From Flavobacterium sp. I-STPP5a (lineage in GTDB: Bacteria; Bacteroidota; Bacteroidia; Flavobacteriales; Flavobacteriaceae), in contig NZ_VHLM01000010.1 in the NCBI RefSeq assembly GCF_009764685.1, forward strand, positions 124,001-188,000: DNA of 64,000 bases, in the 5' to 3' direction. The notes beneath the pieces were generated by a model. It searched no databases. It worked only from the letters and a program-made list of their open reading frames with translations, and was not told the origin of the DNA. Below are positions 53,529 through 61,458 of the stretch, in pieces; position 1 is the stretch's first letter, and each line of letters opens with the position of its first letter. The translations under genes and the position numbers were made by a program.

Positions 53529-53765
53529 CTAAAACCGTTGACTGAAGTCAACGGCAATTGATACTATTTTCTCTTTAATTTAAAACCTATTTGTTCTGCA
53601 AAAACATTATCTAAAACCGTTGACTGAAGTCAACGGCAATTGATACTATTTTCTCTTTAATTTAAAACCTATTTGTTCTGCAAAAACATTAAACCTAAAA
53701 CCCTTGACTAAAGTCAACGGCAAGTGATACTATTTTCTCTGGACTGTAAAACCTATTTGTTCTGA
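53529..53765. repeat. Tandem 82-84 bp repeat made from the pfkB 3' end and hairpin
   Basis: Three units start at 53529, 53611 and about 53695. Each holds the palindrome CCGTTGACT-GA-AGTCAACGG (53535-53554, 53617-53636, variant 53701-53720) and then the sequence that, in unit 3, contains the pfkB stop codon and last codons. Units 1 and 2 are almost identical; unit 3 has several substitutions. The palindrome can end transcription from pfkB on the minus strand. Confidence 0.85.
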
Positions 53766-54685
53766 AACAGCTCCAATAATCGCATCACATCTTCTACTTT
53801 AAATAATTGAGTTCCTTCGTTCATAGTTGCTGCAGAACCACAAGCAACTCCCCACTGAATAACTTCTTTTAAAGTTTTGTTTTGAGACAATGCCCACACC
53901 ATGCCACCTACCATACTATCACCAGCTCCTACGGTGCTTTTCTTTTCTACTTTTGGCGCCTGAACAAAATGAGTTTCGTCTTGAGTGACTAAAATGGCTC
54001 CATCAGCTCCTAGTGAAACTACTATAATTTCAGCACTTTTATTTACTATTAATTGTTTAGCCGCTTTTTCAACCTCTGGTAATTCTAATCGATCTACACC
54101 AATTAATTTTGCTAATTCGCCAATGTTGGGCTTAATCAAGTAGACTCCTGTTTCTAACACTTTTTCCAGCGGTTCACCAGATGTATCTACAATAACTTTG
54201 ATGTTAGAAGCTTTTGCTATTTGGGCTATTCTTTGGTAAAAATCAGTTGCTAATCCTTCATTTAAGCTTCCGCTAATGACAAGATAATCTGTTTTTAAAT
54301 CTTTTACTTTTTGCAAAATTTCATCTTGTTCAGCTGGAGATAACTCATTTCCGGGAAAACCAAAACGGTATTGCGATTGTGTTTCGGAATCAAAAGCAAT
54401 AAAATTTTCTCGTGTCCAGCTTTTCGTTCTTATCAATTCAAGTTGCAAACCTTCTTTTGTAATTAATTCTTCGAGCAATTCGCCGGAAGAACCACCAGAA
54501 GTAAAAATGCATTTGGACGCACCTCCTAATTTTGCAATGGCTTTAGATACATTTATACCGCCACCACCAGCGTCATAGCGCGGTTTTCCGCATCTAATTT
54601 TTTGCTCAGCGATAAGTCCAGTAAAATGAGTCGATTTATCTAAGGAAGGGTTTATGGTTAGTGTTACAATGGGTTTCATTTTCAT
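53753..54685 (-). CDS. pfkB: 6-phosphofructokinase, PfkB type
   Basis: The 310-residue ribokinase-family enzyme closely resembles E. coli Pfk-2 over its full length: T-L-T-I-N-P-S-L-D at the start, G-G-G-G-I-N-V-S-K-A-I at 40-50, Y-R-F-G-F-P-G, V-D-T-S-G-E and the catalytic G-A-G-D256-S-M-V-G-G. It phosphorylates fructose-6-phosphate (or possibly fructose-1-phosphate or tagatose-6-phosphate). It is transcribed alone on the minus strand; its stop codon lies within the last unit of the 82-84 bp tandem repeat. Confidence 0.9.
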   Translation of the reverse strand: MKMKPIVTLTINPSLDKSTHFTGLIAEQKIRCGKPRYDAGGGGINVSKAIAKLGGASKCIFTSGGSSGELLEELITKEGLQLELIRTKSWTRENFIAFDSETQSQYRFGFPGNELSPAEQDEILQKVKDLKTDYLVISGSLNEGLATDFYQRIAQIAKASNIKVIVDTSGEPLEKVLETGVYLIKPNIGELAKLIGVDRLELPEVEKAAKQLIVNKSAEIIVVSLGADGAILVTQDETHFVQAPKVEKKSTVGAGDSMVGGMVWALSQNKTLKEVIQWGVACGSAATMNEGTQLFKVEDVMRLLELFQNK

Positions 54686-54725
54686 GTAATCAAATTAAAT
54701 TGTTGAAAGAAAAATAAATTTAGTC

Positions 54726-54765
54726 AAAAAGAAAGCGAAATCTAAATAGACTTCGCTTTCTTTTT
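54726..54765 (-). terminator. Terminator of the ABC/M1 operon
   Basis: A 14 bp perfect stem (AAAAAGAAAGCGAA at 54726-54739 with its complement at 54752-54765) overlaps the stop codon of the permease-peptidase gene and gives a U-run on the minus strand. Confidence 0.88.
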
Positions 54766-57700
54766 ACAATTTCCTTCTATTATCATCAGAATTTGCATCG
54801 ATCAACTTATTGTAAGGGTCAACGCCAACTTCTGTTGGTTTTTCGTTCACCATCAACACCACTTTATTATCAATAGTATTAATTTTTAATTTTTTTAGAT
54901 ACAATTCTTTATCTGTTTTTTTTCCTTTAATGGTTTGCTCCGAAAAAATTCCAATTTCTACATAGTCTTGTAAAGGAAACGATTCTGTAGGATACTTGTC
55001 ACCTTTCCTAGTGAACTTTAATGTTTTTCCTTTAGGATCTTTGAAGATTCTTTTTCCTTCCTCGTCAGCTTTATACTTTGAAACTTCAAACTGAATCGTA
55101 ACTTGAAATTTGCCATTAGGCATTTTTTTAGAAGTCACATTACTAATTCTGTTATCGTATAAAGTTATTGTCTCAAACATATCATTAATAACATATTGTA
55201 ACGAATCTGGAGTTGCTTTTTTAAATTCGTTTACCAATTCTATTGAGTTGGTATAGGGAGCATCTTGAAAAGCTACCTTACTTATATAACTCTTTAAGGT
55301 ATTGTTCATTTTCTGTTCTCCAATATAATCACTTAAGGCATACAATACCAATGATCCTTTCTCATAATGAATGTATTGTTGGTTTTCGTTAAACATTAAA
55401 GGCTGTTCTTTTTTGCTTTCAAAAGTTCGTTGTTTCAAATATTTATCTAGTGCATCTTTTAGAAACCGTCGCATTTTAGATTTTCCATACGTATGCTCTA
55501 AAACTTTTAATGAACTGTATTCTGACAAACTCTCAGAGAGTAATGTTACCCCTTGAACATTGCCACCTATAACTTGGTGAGCCCACCACTGATGCGCTAC
55601 CTCGTGTGATGTAACTGCAAAAGGATAATCAACAGCGTCTTGATTGTCGTCATTTACATCAGCTATAAAACCTATGGCTTCAGAGTAAGGGATCGTATTA
55701 GCAAATGATTGTGCAAATTGACCTTGTGTTTTAGGATATTCAATAATTCGAACTTGTTTGTGCTGGTACGGACTGAAATTTTTAGTATAATACTCTAGGG
55801 ATTTCTTTACACCTGCAATCATTCGATTTAAGTTGTATTCGTGTCCTTTGTGGTAATATATTTCAATGTTTACATTTTTCCATTTGTCTCGTTTAACCTC
55901 ATATCGAGCAGAGTTAAAAGCATAGAAATTAAGCATTTTTTTATCCATTTTATAATGGAAATAATTTCGTCCGTTTTTCTGCCATTTCTTTTTTAAATAC
56001 CCAGGTGCTATAGCTGTTTGATCTCCAGAGGTACTTACTGTGGTTTCAAATGTTAACCAATCCGCATCAGAACTGATGTAAGTGTTTTTCCTAGCAATAC
56101 TATCTGTTGGTTTAGCCATTCGATCTTTTGGTTTCAGCCCGTATTTTTTTCGAACATCATCATCTATCAATTCACTTTTAGCTGAATATCCTAAAGAAGG
56201 AAAAATTTCCTCATTAATAAACGTTCCATTATATAAAACGGGAGAGTTATTTTTAAAGAAAGTATTTGGCTTGTTCTTAATAACAAAACTCATTTGGATA
56301 GAATCACCAGGTTGCAACGCTTGCTCTAATTTATAGATGTTAAAATTATAAAGTGTATCCTTAGAAACCAGCTTGTTTTTGACATTGAAACTAACTTGGG
56401 TTCCTTCTTTATAATCTACAAAAATGGAGTCAATTACTTGGGTTGATTTATTTTTTAAAATGTATTTCCCATTAGCAACAAAATTGCGTTCCTCTGGAAA
56501 CAAATCCATATCAATTTTAATATCTGTAATTCTTGGTTGAATTTTGTTCTCGAACTTTTTGTATTTCTTTTCCCAATTTACAATTTCTACCTCCTGTTCG
56601 TTTCCGCTTTTATTTTCGTTTAAAATATTATCTTGATAATACAACGCTCCACCAATTCCTAAAAAAACGAATGTTGCCGCTACCAGTAGCAATGCAATTT
56701 GCTTTGTAAATCTGATTTTAAAATCAGACCAACGACCCTTAAAAGATTGTACCGTACCTCTAGTCCAAAAAAGCAATGCTAAACCAAAGAAAATAATTCC
56801 AAGTGCTAACCAATATATTTTATAGAGAAAATAAGATGACAATCTGTGACCATAACCATTCATATCAGAAAAACTATAACCCGTATCACTATTAAACTGA
56901 TAAATTAGTTGCTCAACCCCTATTGCCGGCAGAAAACTTAATCCGATGTAAAAAAGTAAAAGGATAAAGAATCCTAACAAATAGTTTTTAACTAATGTTT
57001 GAATAAGAACTGCCATTAATGCCCAAATTATATATTCGATCCATTTTAAGGCATACAATTCAAATAGATAATGACCTATTTCAAAATTAAAATAACCTTT
57101 ATACACCTGAAACAAAATCCCCGAAAACATAATTACTAAAAGTAACACCATTTGCATTTTGACAATGGCCATAAACTTTGACAAAAGTAAAACCCAGTTA
57201 GGAGTAGGAGTTACATCTATTAAATGAAACATTCTAGTGGTAGTAGCACGATGAATTAAAATCCCAGAAAAAAGAAAGGTTAAAATATTGATAAACAACC
57301 CAAAAGTACTTCCAGGAATTTCGAGCATTTGCCATGTAACCGGATAGGTTTCTGTTCCAAAAAATGCACCCGAAGATAAAGCTGTAATTAAAATAAAAAG
57401 CATTCCCACAAGCACTATGCTGATAAATATCCAGTTTTTCACAATAAATTTAAAATCTACTTGAGATAAACTCCATGCTGTTTTCAAATTTTGTTTGGTT
57501 GAATAATCATACCCTACTTTAGGCAAGTTGATTTTAGTGATTCCACCAAAATTGTTCTTTGTAATACGCTCATTATCTTTACTTTTTCTTAATGTTAATG
57601 CTGTTTGAGTAAATGAAAAATAACGGTACATAAGACCTAGAATTACCATAGAAACAGTCAACCAAATTGCCCTATTGTAAATAATAGCTCCCTTAAAAGG

Positions 57701-58411
57701 TAGTAAATTTTCATTTTTCTCGTAAACAGTCCAATACTTTGTATAATAACTTAAAGCTTCACTACCAAAAGGATCAAAAAGCGCAACCAAAAATCGATTC
57801 TCATTTTCTTTTGTAAAACTACTTACAATACCTTGCACAAATAAAAGTAGTAAGACAGTAATGAAACCAACCGAAATATTACGGGTAATTGTTACTACTG
57901 AAAAAACAATTACACCAAAAAACGCCAAATTAGGGATTACAAATATCAAATAACTTTGCAAATAGGCCATAAAACTATGCGGACCCAATAACTGTGGATT
58001 TACTCCTGGTAAAAATGAAGCTAAAAAAGCACCTAAACCAACGCAAAGGGTGATTAAAATAACAACTAATAAGGAACTGAAAAACTTACTCATTAAGTAA
58101 TCCCATTTGCTAAATGGATACGAAAACAAGATAGAATGCATGTTATATTTAAAATCACGATAAACGGACGCACCTATAATGGAGGGCAATAAAAAATAAA
58201 TGAAAACTGACAATGCGTTTAACATATTGTTTAATGCTATAGGCGAATTTGCCATAGCGTTAGAGGCCGTAGTAGTTTTAAAACTATCAAAAATTCCAAG
58301 ACTACTAGCCATCATTAACATAGAAAATGCCATGAAAATTCCGGCGTATATATAAAAAGTTGGATTTTTTAGCCACCTTTTTAATTCAAAAGTAAATAAG
58401 GTTCCAAACAT
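54764..58411 (-). CDS. ABC-2 permease fused to an M1-family metallopeptidase
   Basis: The 1215-residue product joins two parts. Residues 1 to about 590 form an ABC-2-type permease with about 12 membrane helices in two sets. Residues about 640-1110 form an M1 aminopeptidase-like domain with H936-E-V-A-H940 followed by a glutamate at 960 (L-S-E), close to the HExxH-x18-E zinc motif. The peptidase part is probably on the outer face of the inner membrane. Such fusions are widespread in Bacteroidota and are paired with an ATPase, as here; substrate unknown. It begins one base after the stop of the ATPase gene. Confidence 0.88.
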   Translation of the reverse strand: MFGTLFTFELKRWLKNPTFYIYAGIFMAFSMLMMASSLGIFDSFKTTTASNAMANSPIALNNMLNALSVFIYFLLPSIIGASVYRDFKYNMHSILFSYPFSKWDYLMSKFFSSLLVVILITLCVGLGAFLASFLPGVNPQLLGPHSFMAYLQSYLIFVIPNLAFFGVIVFSVVTITRNISVGFITVLLLLFVQGIVSSFTKENENRFLVALFDPFGSEALSYYTKYWTVYEKNENLLPFKGAIIYNRAIWLTVSMVILGLMYRYFSFTQTALTLRKSKDNERITKNNFGGITKINLPKVGYDYSTKQNLKTAWSLSQVDFKFIVKNWIFISIVLVGMLFILITALSSGAFFGTETYPVTWQMLEIPGSTFGLFINILTFLFSGILIHRATTTRMFHLIDVTPTPNWVLLLSKFMAIVKMQMVLLLVIMFSGILFQVYKGYFNFEIGHYLFELYALKWIEYIIWALMAVLIQTLVKNYLLGFFILLLFYIGLSFLPAIGVEQLIYQFNSDTGYSFSDMNGYGHRLSSYFLYKIYWLALGIIFFGLALLFWTRGTVQSFKGRWSDFKIRFTKQIALLLVAATFVFLGIGGALYYQDNILNENKSGNEQEVEIVNWEKKYKKFENKIQPRITDIKIDMDLFPEERNFVANGKYILKNKSTQVIDSIFVDYKEGTQVSFNVKNKLVSKDTLYNFNIYKLEQALQPGDSIQMSFVIKNKPNTFFKNNSPVLYNGTFINEEIFPSLGYSAKSELIDDDVRKKYGLKPKDRMAKPTDSIARKNTYISSDADWLTFETTVSTSGDQTAIAPGYLKKKWQKNGRNYFHYKMDKKMLNFYAFNSARYEVKRDKWKNVNIEIYYHKGHEYNLNRMIAGVKKSLEYYTKNFSPYQHKQVRIIEYPKTQGQFAQSFANTIPYSEAIGFIADVNDDNQDAVDYPFAVTSHEVAHQWWAHQVIGGNVQGVTLLSESLSEYSSLKVLEHTYGKSKMRRFLKDALDKYLKQRTFESKKEQPLMFNENQQYIHYEKGSLVLYALSDYIGEQKMNNTLKSYISKVAFQDAPYTNSIELVNEFKKATPDSLQYVINDMFETITLYDNRISNVTSKKMPNGKFQVTIQFEVSKYKADEEGKRIFKDPKGKTLKFTRKGDKYPTESFPLQDYVEIGIFSEQTIKGKKTDKELYLKKLKINTIDNKVVLMVNEKPTEVGVDPYNKLIDANSDDNRRKL

Positions 58412-58412
58412 T

Positions 58413-59288
58413 TTATAAGTCTTTTTTTAGTGCAACAAAATATACATCTTCTAACTGAGGTTCTGCCTGAACAAAACTTTCATTTGGCTTTTCTTGACTG
58501 TACACTCTAATGTTTAGCGTGTTGTCTTGGTTGTAATTAGAAGAAATTACATTAAAGTCTTTTTCGTTTTGCTCTAAAGCTTCTCTTTCAATAATTTTGG
58601 TCCAAATTTGACCTGAAAGCTCAGCTGTTGCAGCTTTTGGAGTACTTTGATTTAATATTTTTCCACCATTTAGAATGGCCATTTCATTACATAATTCTTT
58701 TACATCATCAACAATATGCGTTGAAAAAATAACGGTATGATTTGTACCTATTTCTCTTAGTACGTTTAAAAAACGGTGTCTTTCCGCAGGATCTAAACCA
58801 GCAGTAGGTTCATCAACAATGATTAACTTTGGATTATTTAACAACAATTGCGCAATACCAAAACGCTGTTTCATACCACCTGAATAGCCATTTACATTCT
58901 TCATTCTAACGTCATACAAATTAGTAACTTCTAATACTTGTTTGACAATTACTGTTCGCTCTTTTTGAGATGAAATTCCTTTTAATCGGGCAAAATAATC
59001 TAGTAAATCTTCTGCAGACATATTAGGGTAAACCCCAAATTCTTGAGGTAAGTATCCCAAAATTTTACGCAATTCCATTTGATTTTCAAGAACATTAATT
59101 CCATCAAATTCTATGGAACCTGAATCCGGTTTTTGTAAAGTAGCTATGGTACGCATCAAACTAGATTTACCCGCTCCATTAGGACCCAAAAGTCCGAACA
59201 TTCCTGTTCCTATTTCTAAATTCAAATTATCCAATGCTTTTACACCATTGCTATACGTCTTGCTCAAGTTACTAATCTTTAACTTCAT
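58413..59288 (-). CDS. ABC transporter ATP-binding protein
   Basis: The 291-residue ATPase has Walker A G-P-N-G-A-G-K-S-S (about 35-43), signature Y-S-G-G-M-K-Q-R, Walker B L-I-I-V-D-E-P-T-A-G-L-D-P and the H-loop S-T-H-I-V-D-D. It powers the permease-peptidase encoded directly after it. The C-terminal ~70 residues are an added domain of the kind seen in bacitracin/lantibiotic-type exporters. Divergent from thiL. Confidence 0.92.
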   Translation of the reverse strand: MKLKISNLSKTYSNGVKALDNLNLEIGTGMFGLLGPNGAGKSSLMRTIATLQKPDSGSIEFDGINVLENQMELRKILGYLPQEFGVYPNMSAEDLLDYFARLKGISSQKERTVIVKQVLEVTNLYDVRMKNVNGYSGGMKQRFGIAQLLLNNPKLIIVDEPTAGLDPAERHRFLNVLREIGTNHTVIFSTHIVDDVKELCNEMAILNGGKILNQSTPKAATAELSGQIWTKIIEREALEQNEKDFNVISSNYNQDNTLNIRVYSQEKPNESFVQAEPQLEDVYFVALKKDL

Positions 59289-59510
59289 GATTTATTGGTT
59301 TAGTTAAGTCAGATTAGTATCGCATTTACTAAAATGTTACCAATTATTTCTTATTTTTAGTACTATTTTATCCTTTGTCGCATTGCAAACTACTGTTCCT
59401 TATGACAATACCAAAGTAAAAAAAATGAATTCCTGTTAACTTAAACCTACTTTTAGAACCATAAAACATTTGATCTATTATGATTCAAAAATAGTTCGAC
59501 AGCATGAGTC

Positions 59511-59542
59511 TTTGCGACAAACAAAAATCCTTTGTACCTTTG
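59511..59542 (+). promoter_or_regulatory. Promoter of thiL (predicts a leaderless mRNA)
   Basis: TTTG at 59511-59514 and TACCTTTG at 59535-59542 are 20 bases apart. The ATG follows after only four bases, so the transcript should start at or next to it. Confidence 0.75.
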
Positions 59543-59546
59543 CTAC

Positions 59547-60593
59547 ATGATAGAAGATAAAAACCCACAACGCACCAGCATTGCTCAACTAGGAGAATTT
59601 GGCCTAATAGATCACTTGACAAAAAACTTCGAAATTACACAAGCTTCTACTCTAAAAGGAATTGGTGATGACGCAGCTGTTTTAGACTTCAAGGACAAAA
59701 AAGTAGTAGTATCTACTGACTTGTTAATTGAAGGAGTGCATTTTGATTTGGCATACATGCCTTTAAAACATCTAGGATACAAAGCGGTAGTTGTTAACAT
59801 TTCGGATATTTGTGCCATGAATGCTAAGGCAACTCAAATAACCGTTTCGGTTGCAGTTTCTAACAGATTTCCACTAGAAGCTCTTGAAGAATTATTTGAC
59901 GGTATTACACATGCCGCTGCAGAATATAAAGTAGATGTGATTGGCGGAGATACTACCTCATCTCAAAAAGGATTGATCATAAGTATTACAGCTATTGGCG
60001 AAGCCAATGAAGACGAAATCGTATATAGAAATGGAGCTAAGGAAACTGATTTACTAGTTGTTACTGGAGATATTGGTGCTGCCTACATGGGTTTACAAGT
60101 CCTAGAGAGAGAGAAACAAGTGTTTCAAGTGAATCCAAATAATCAACCTGACTTAGACGCTTATACTTATTTGATAGAACGTCAATTAAAGCCAGAAGCT
60201 CGAAAAGATGTGCGTACATTATTGCATGCTTTAGAAGTAAAACCCACAGCTATGATTGATATATCAGATGGATTATCATCAGAGATCATGCACATTTGCA
60301 AACAATCAAAAGTAGGTTGTAATTTATATGAAGATAAATTACCTATTGACCCGCAGTTTATCAATGTTTGCGAAGAGTTTAATATAGATAGTACTACTGT
60401 TGCCATCAATGGCGGCGAAGATTACGAGTTGCTATTTACCATCTCAATACAAGATTTTGAGAAAATAAAAGCCAATCCAAACTTTACAATTATTGGTCAC
60501 ATGACCCAAGAAAGTGAAGGAATTCATTTAATTACGCGTGCAAATACCAAGATTCCACTCAAAGCACGTGGATGGGATGCTTTAAGTGAATAA
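59547..60593 (+). CDS. thiL: Thiamine-monophosphate kinase
   Basis: The 348-residue enzyme makes thiamine diphosphate from the monophosphate with ATP. Motifs: G-I-G-D-D-A-A-V-L-D near 39-48, S-T-D-L-L-I-E-G-V-H-F-D-L, N-I-S-D-I-C-A-M-N-A, G-G-D-T-T-S-S and M-I-D-I-S-D-G-L-S-S-E-I. I start at MIEDKNPQR because the open frame before it lies inside the promoter. The other thiamine genes are not in the window. A bidirectional terminator follows. Confidence 0.93.
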   Translation: MIEDKNPQRTSIAQLGEFGLIDHLTKNFEITQASTLKGIGDDAAVLDFKDKKVVVSTDLLIEGVHFDLAYMPLKHLGYKAVVVNISDICAMNAKATQITVSVAVSNRFPLEALEELFDGITHAAAEYKVDVIGGDTTSSQKGLIISITAIGEANEDEIVYRNGAKETDLLVVTGDIGAAYMGLQVLEREKQVFQVNPNNQPDLDAYTYLIERQLKPEARKDVRTLLHALEVKPTAMIDISDGLSSEIMHICKQSKVGCNLYEDKLPIDPQFINVCEEFNIDSTTVAINGGEDYELLFTISIQDFEKIKANPNFTIIGHMTQESEGIHLITRANTKIPLKARGWDALSE

Positions 60594-60621
60594 CTACTGA
60601 GGTTAAAAACAATACCTATTT

Positions 60622-60662
60622 AAAAATGCCCCAAGAAGTTCAAGACTTTTTGGGGCATTTTT
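60622..60662. terminator. Bidirectional terminator between thiL and the response regulator
   Basis: A 13 bp perfect stem (AAAAATGCCCCAA at 60622-60634 with its complement at 60650-60662), a 15-base loop, and A/T tracts on both sides. Confidence 0.9.
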
Positions 60663-60742
60663 TATCTGATAAAAAGAATCTCTATATAGTTGTATACTAA
60701 TGCCCTTTGATGTTGATTCAAAATAAAATTGGTACAAAATAA

Positions 60743-61438
60743 TTAATATAACAAACCTTTAGCTTTAGCCTCTTGAACCAGATCTTTATCTAATCCGCTT
60801 TCAATTTTTAAGAGTAACATTAAATCTTTCTTTCTTCTCTCAATTGCACCTGCTGATAAAAGAATATATTGTGGTAATTCACTTTTTTTTGTTCCTTTAG
60901 ATAAGTGAAATAATATTTGTTTGTCAAAAACGTCTATCTCAACTGCATCTGCATCTACTAATTCCAACATACTTACAATAGAATCACTGTAGTATTTTTT
61001 ATTGTTGATAATCGTGTCAATTGCAAAAATCAAAACTTCAAAATTAAGATCATTTTTTACAATCAAACCTACTGGATTGATGGTTTTAACAATCGTTTTG
61101 ATTTTCAATAATTCAGTGTACATGGTCAGTAAAATAATTTTACAATTCGGCATGTATGTTTGGAGTAACTTAGCTAAATCCTCACCTGAGAAAATATTTT
61201 TACTTTCAAAAGGAGGCATACTGATGTCAAGGAAAGCAATATCAAAAGGAGCCGTTTCGGGACTAGTAATAATATCATAAGCTGTTTCGCAGTTTTTGGC
61301 TTGATCAATTTTAAATATGTATTGATCGGTTTTATAACGAGTAATTGCATTCTTGTACCCCTCAATTATAAAAGGGTGATCGTCTACGATTAATATATTA
61401 TTCTTAAATTGTACTTGAGCTGGGGCTTCAATTGTCAT
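60743..61438 (-). CDS. Response regulator, NarL/FixJ type
   Basis: The 231-residue product has a receiver domain with acidic pocket D19/D20 (I-L-I-V-D-D-H-P), phosphoacceptor D71 in F-L-D-I-S-M-P-P and K128 in I-V-K-N. A short C-terminal LuxR-like DNA-binding domain follows (L-S-K-G-T-K-K-S-E-L-P, G-A-I-E-R-R-K-K-D-L). The output domain is divergent from typical LuxR but is usual in Bacteroidota regulators of this class. It lies 20 bases after the histidine kinase gene, on the same strand, and is its probable partner. Confidence 0.88.
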   Translation of the reverse strand: MTIEAPAQVQFKNNILIVDDHPFIIEGYKNAITRYKTDQYIFKIDQAKNCETAYDIITSPETAPFDIAFLDISMPPFESKNIFSGEDLAKLLQTYMPNCKIILLTMYTELLKIKTIVKTINPVGLIVKNDLNFEVLIFAIDTIINNKKYYSDSIVSMLELVDADAVEIDVFDKQILFHLSKGTKKSELPQYILLSAGAIERRKKDLMLLLKIESGLDKDLVQEAKAKGLLY

Positions 61439-61458
61439 TCTTTTCTAGTATTAAGGTT

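Noticed and set aside
53529-53765. CRISPR array
   Set aside because: The repeated unit is 82-84 bp and continuous with no variable spacers, and it includes the pfkB stop region; no cas genes are present.
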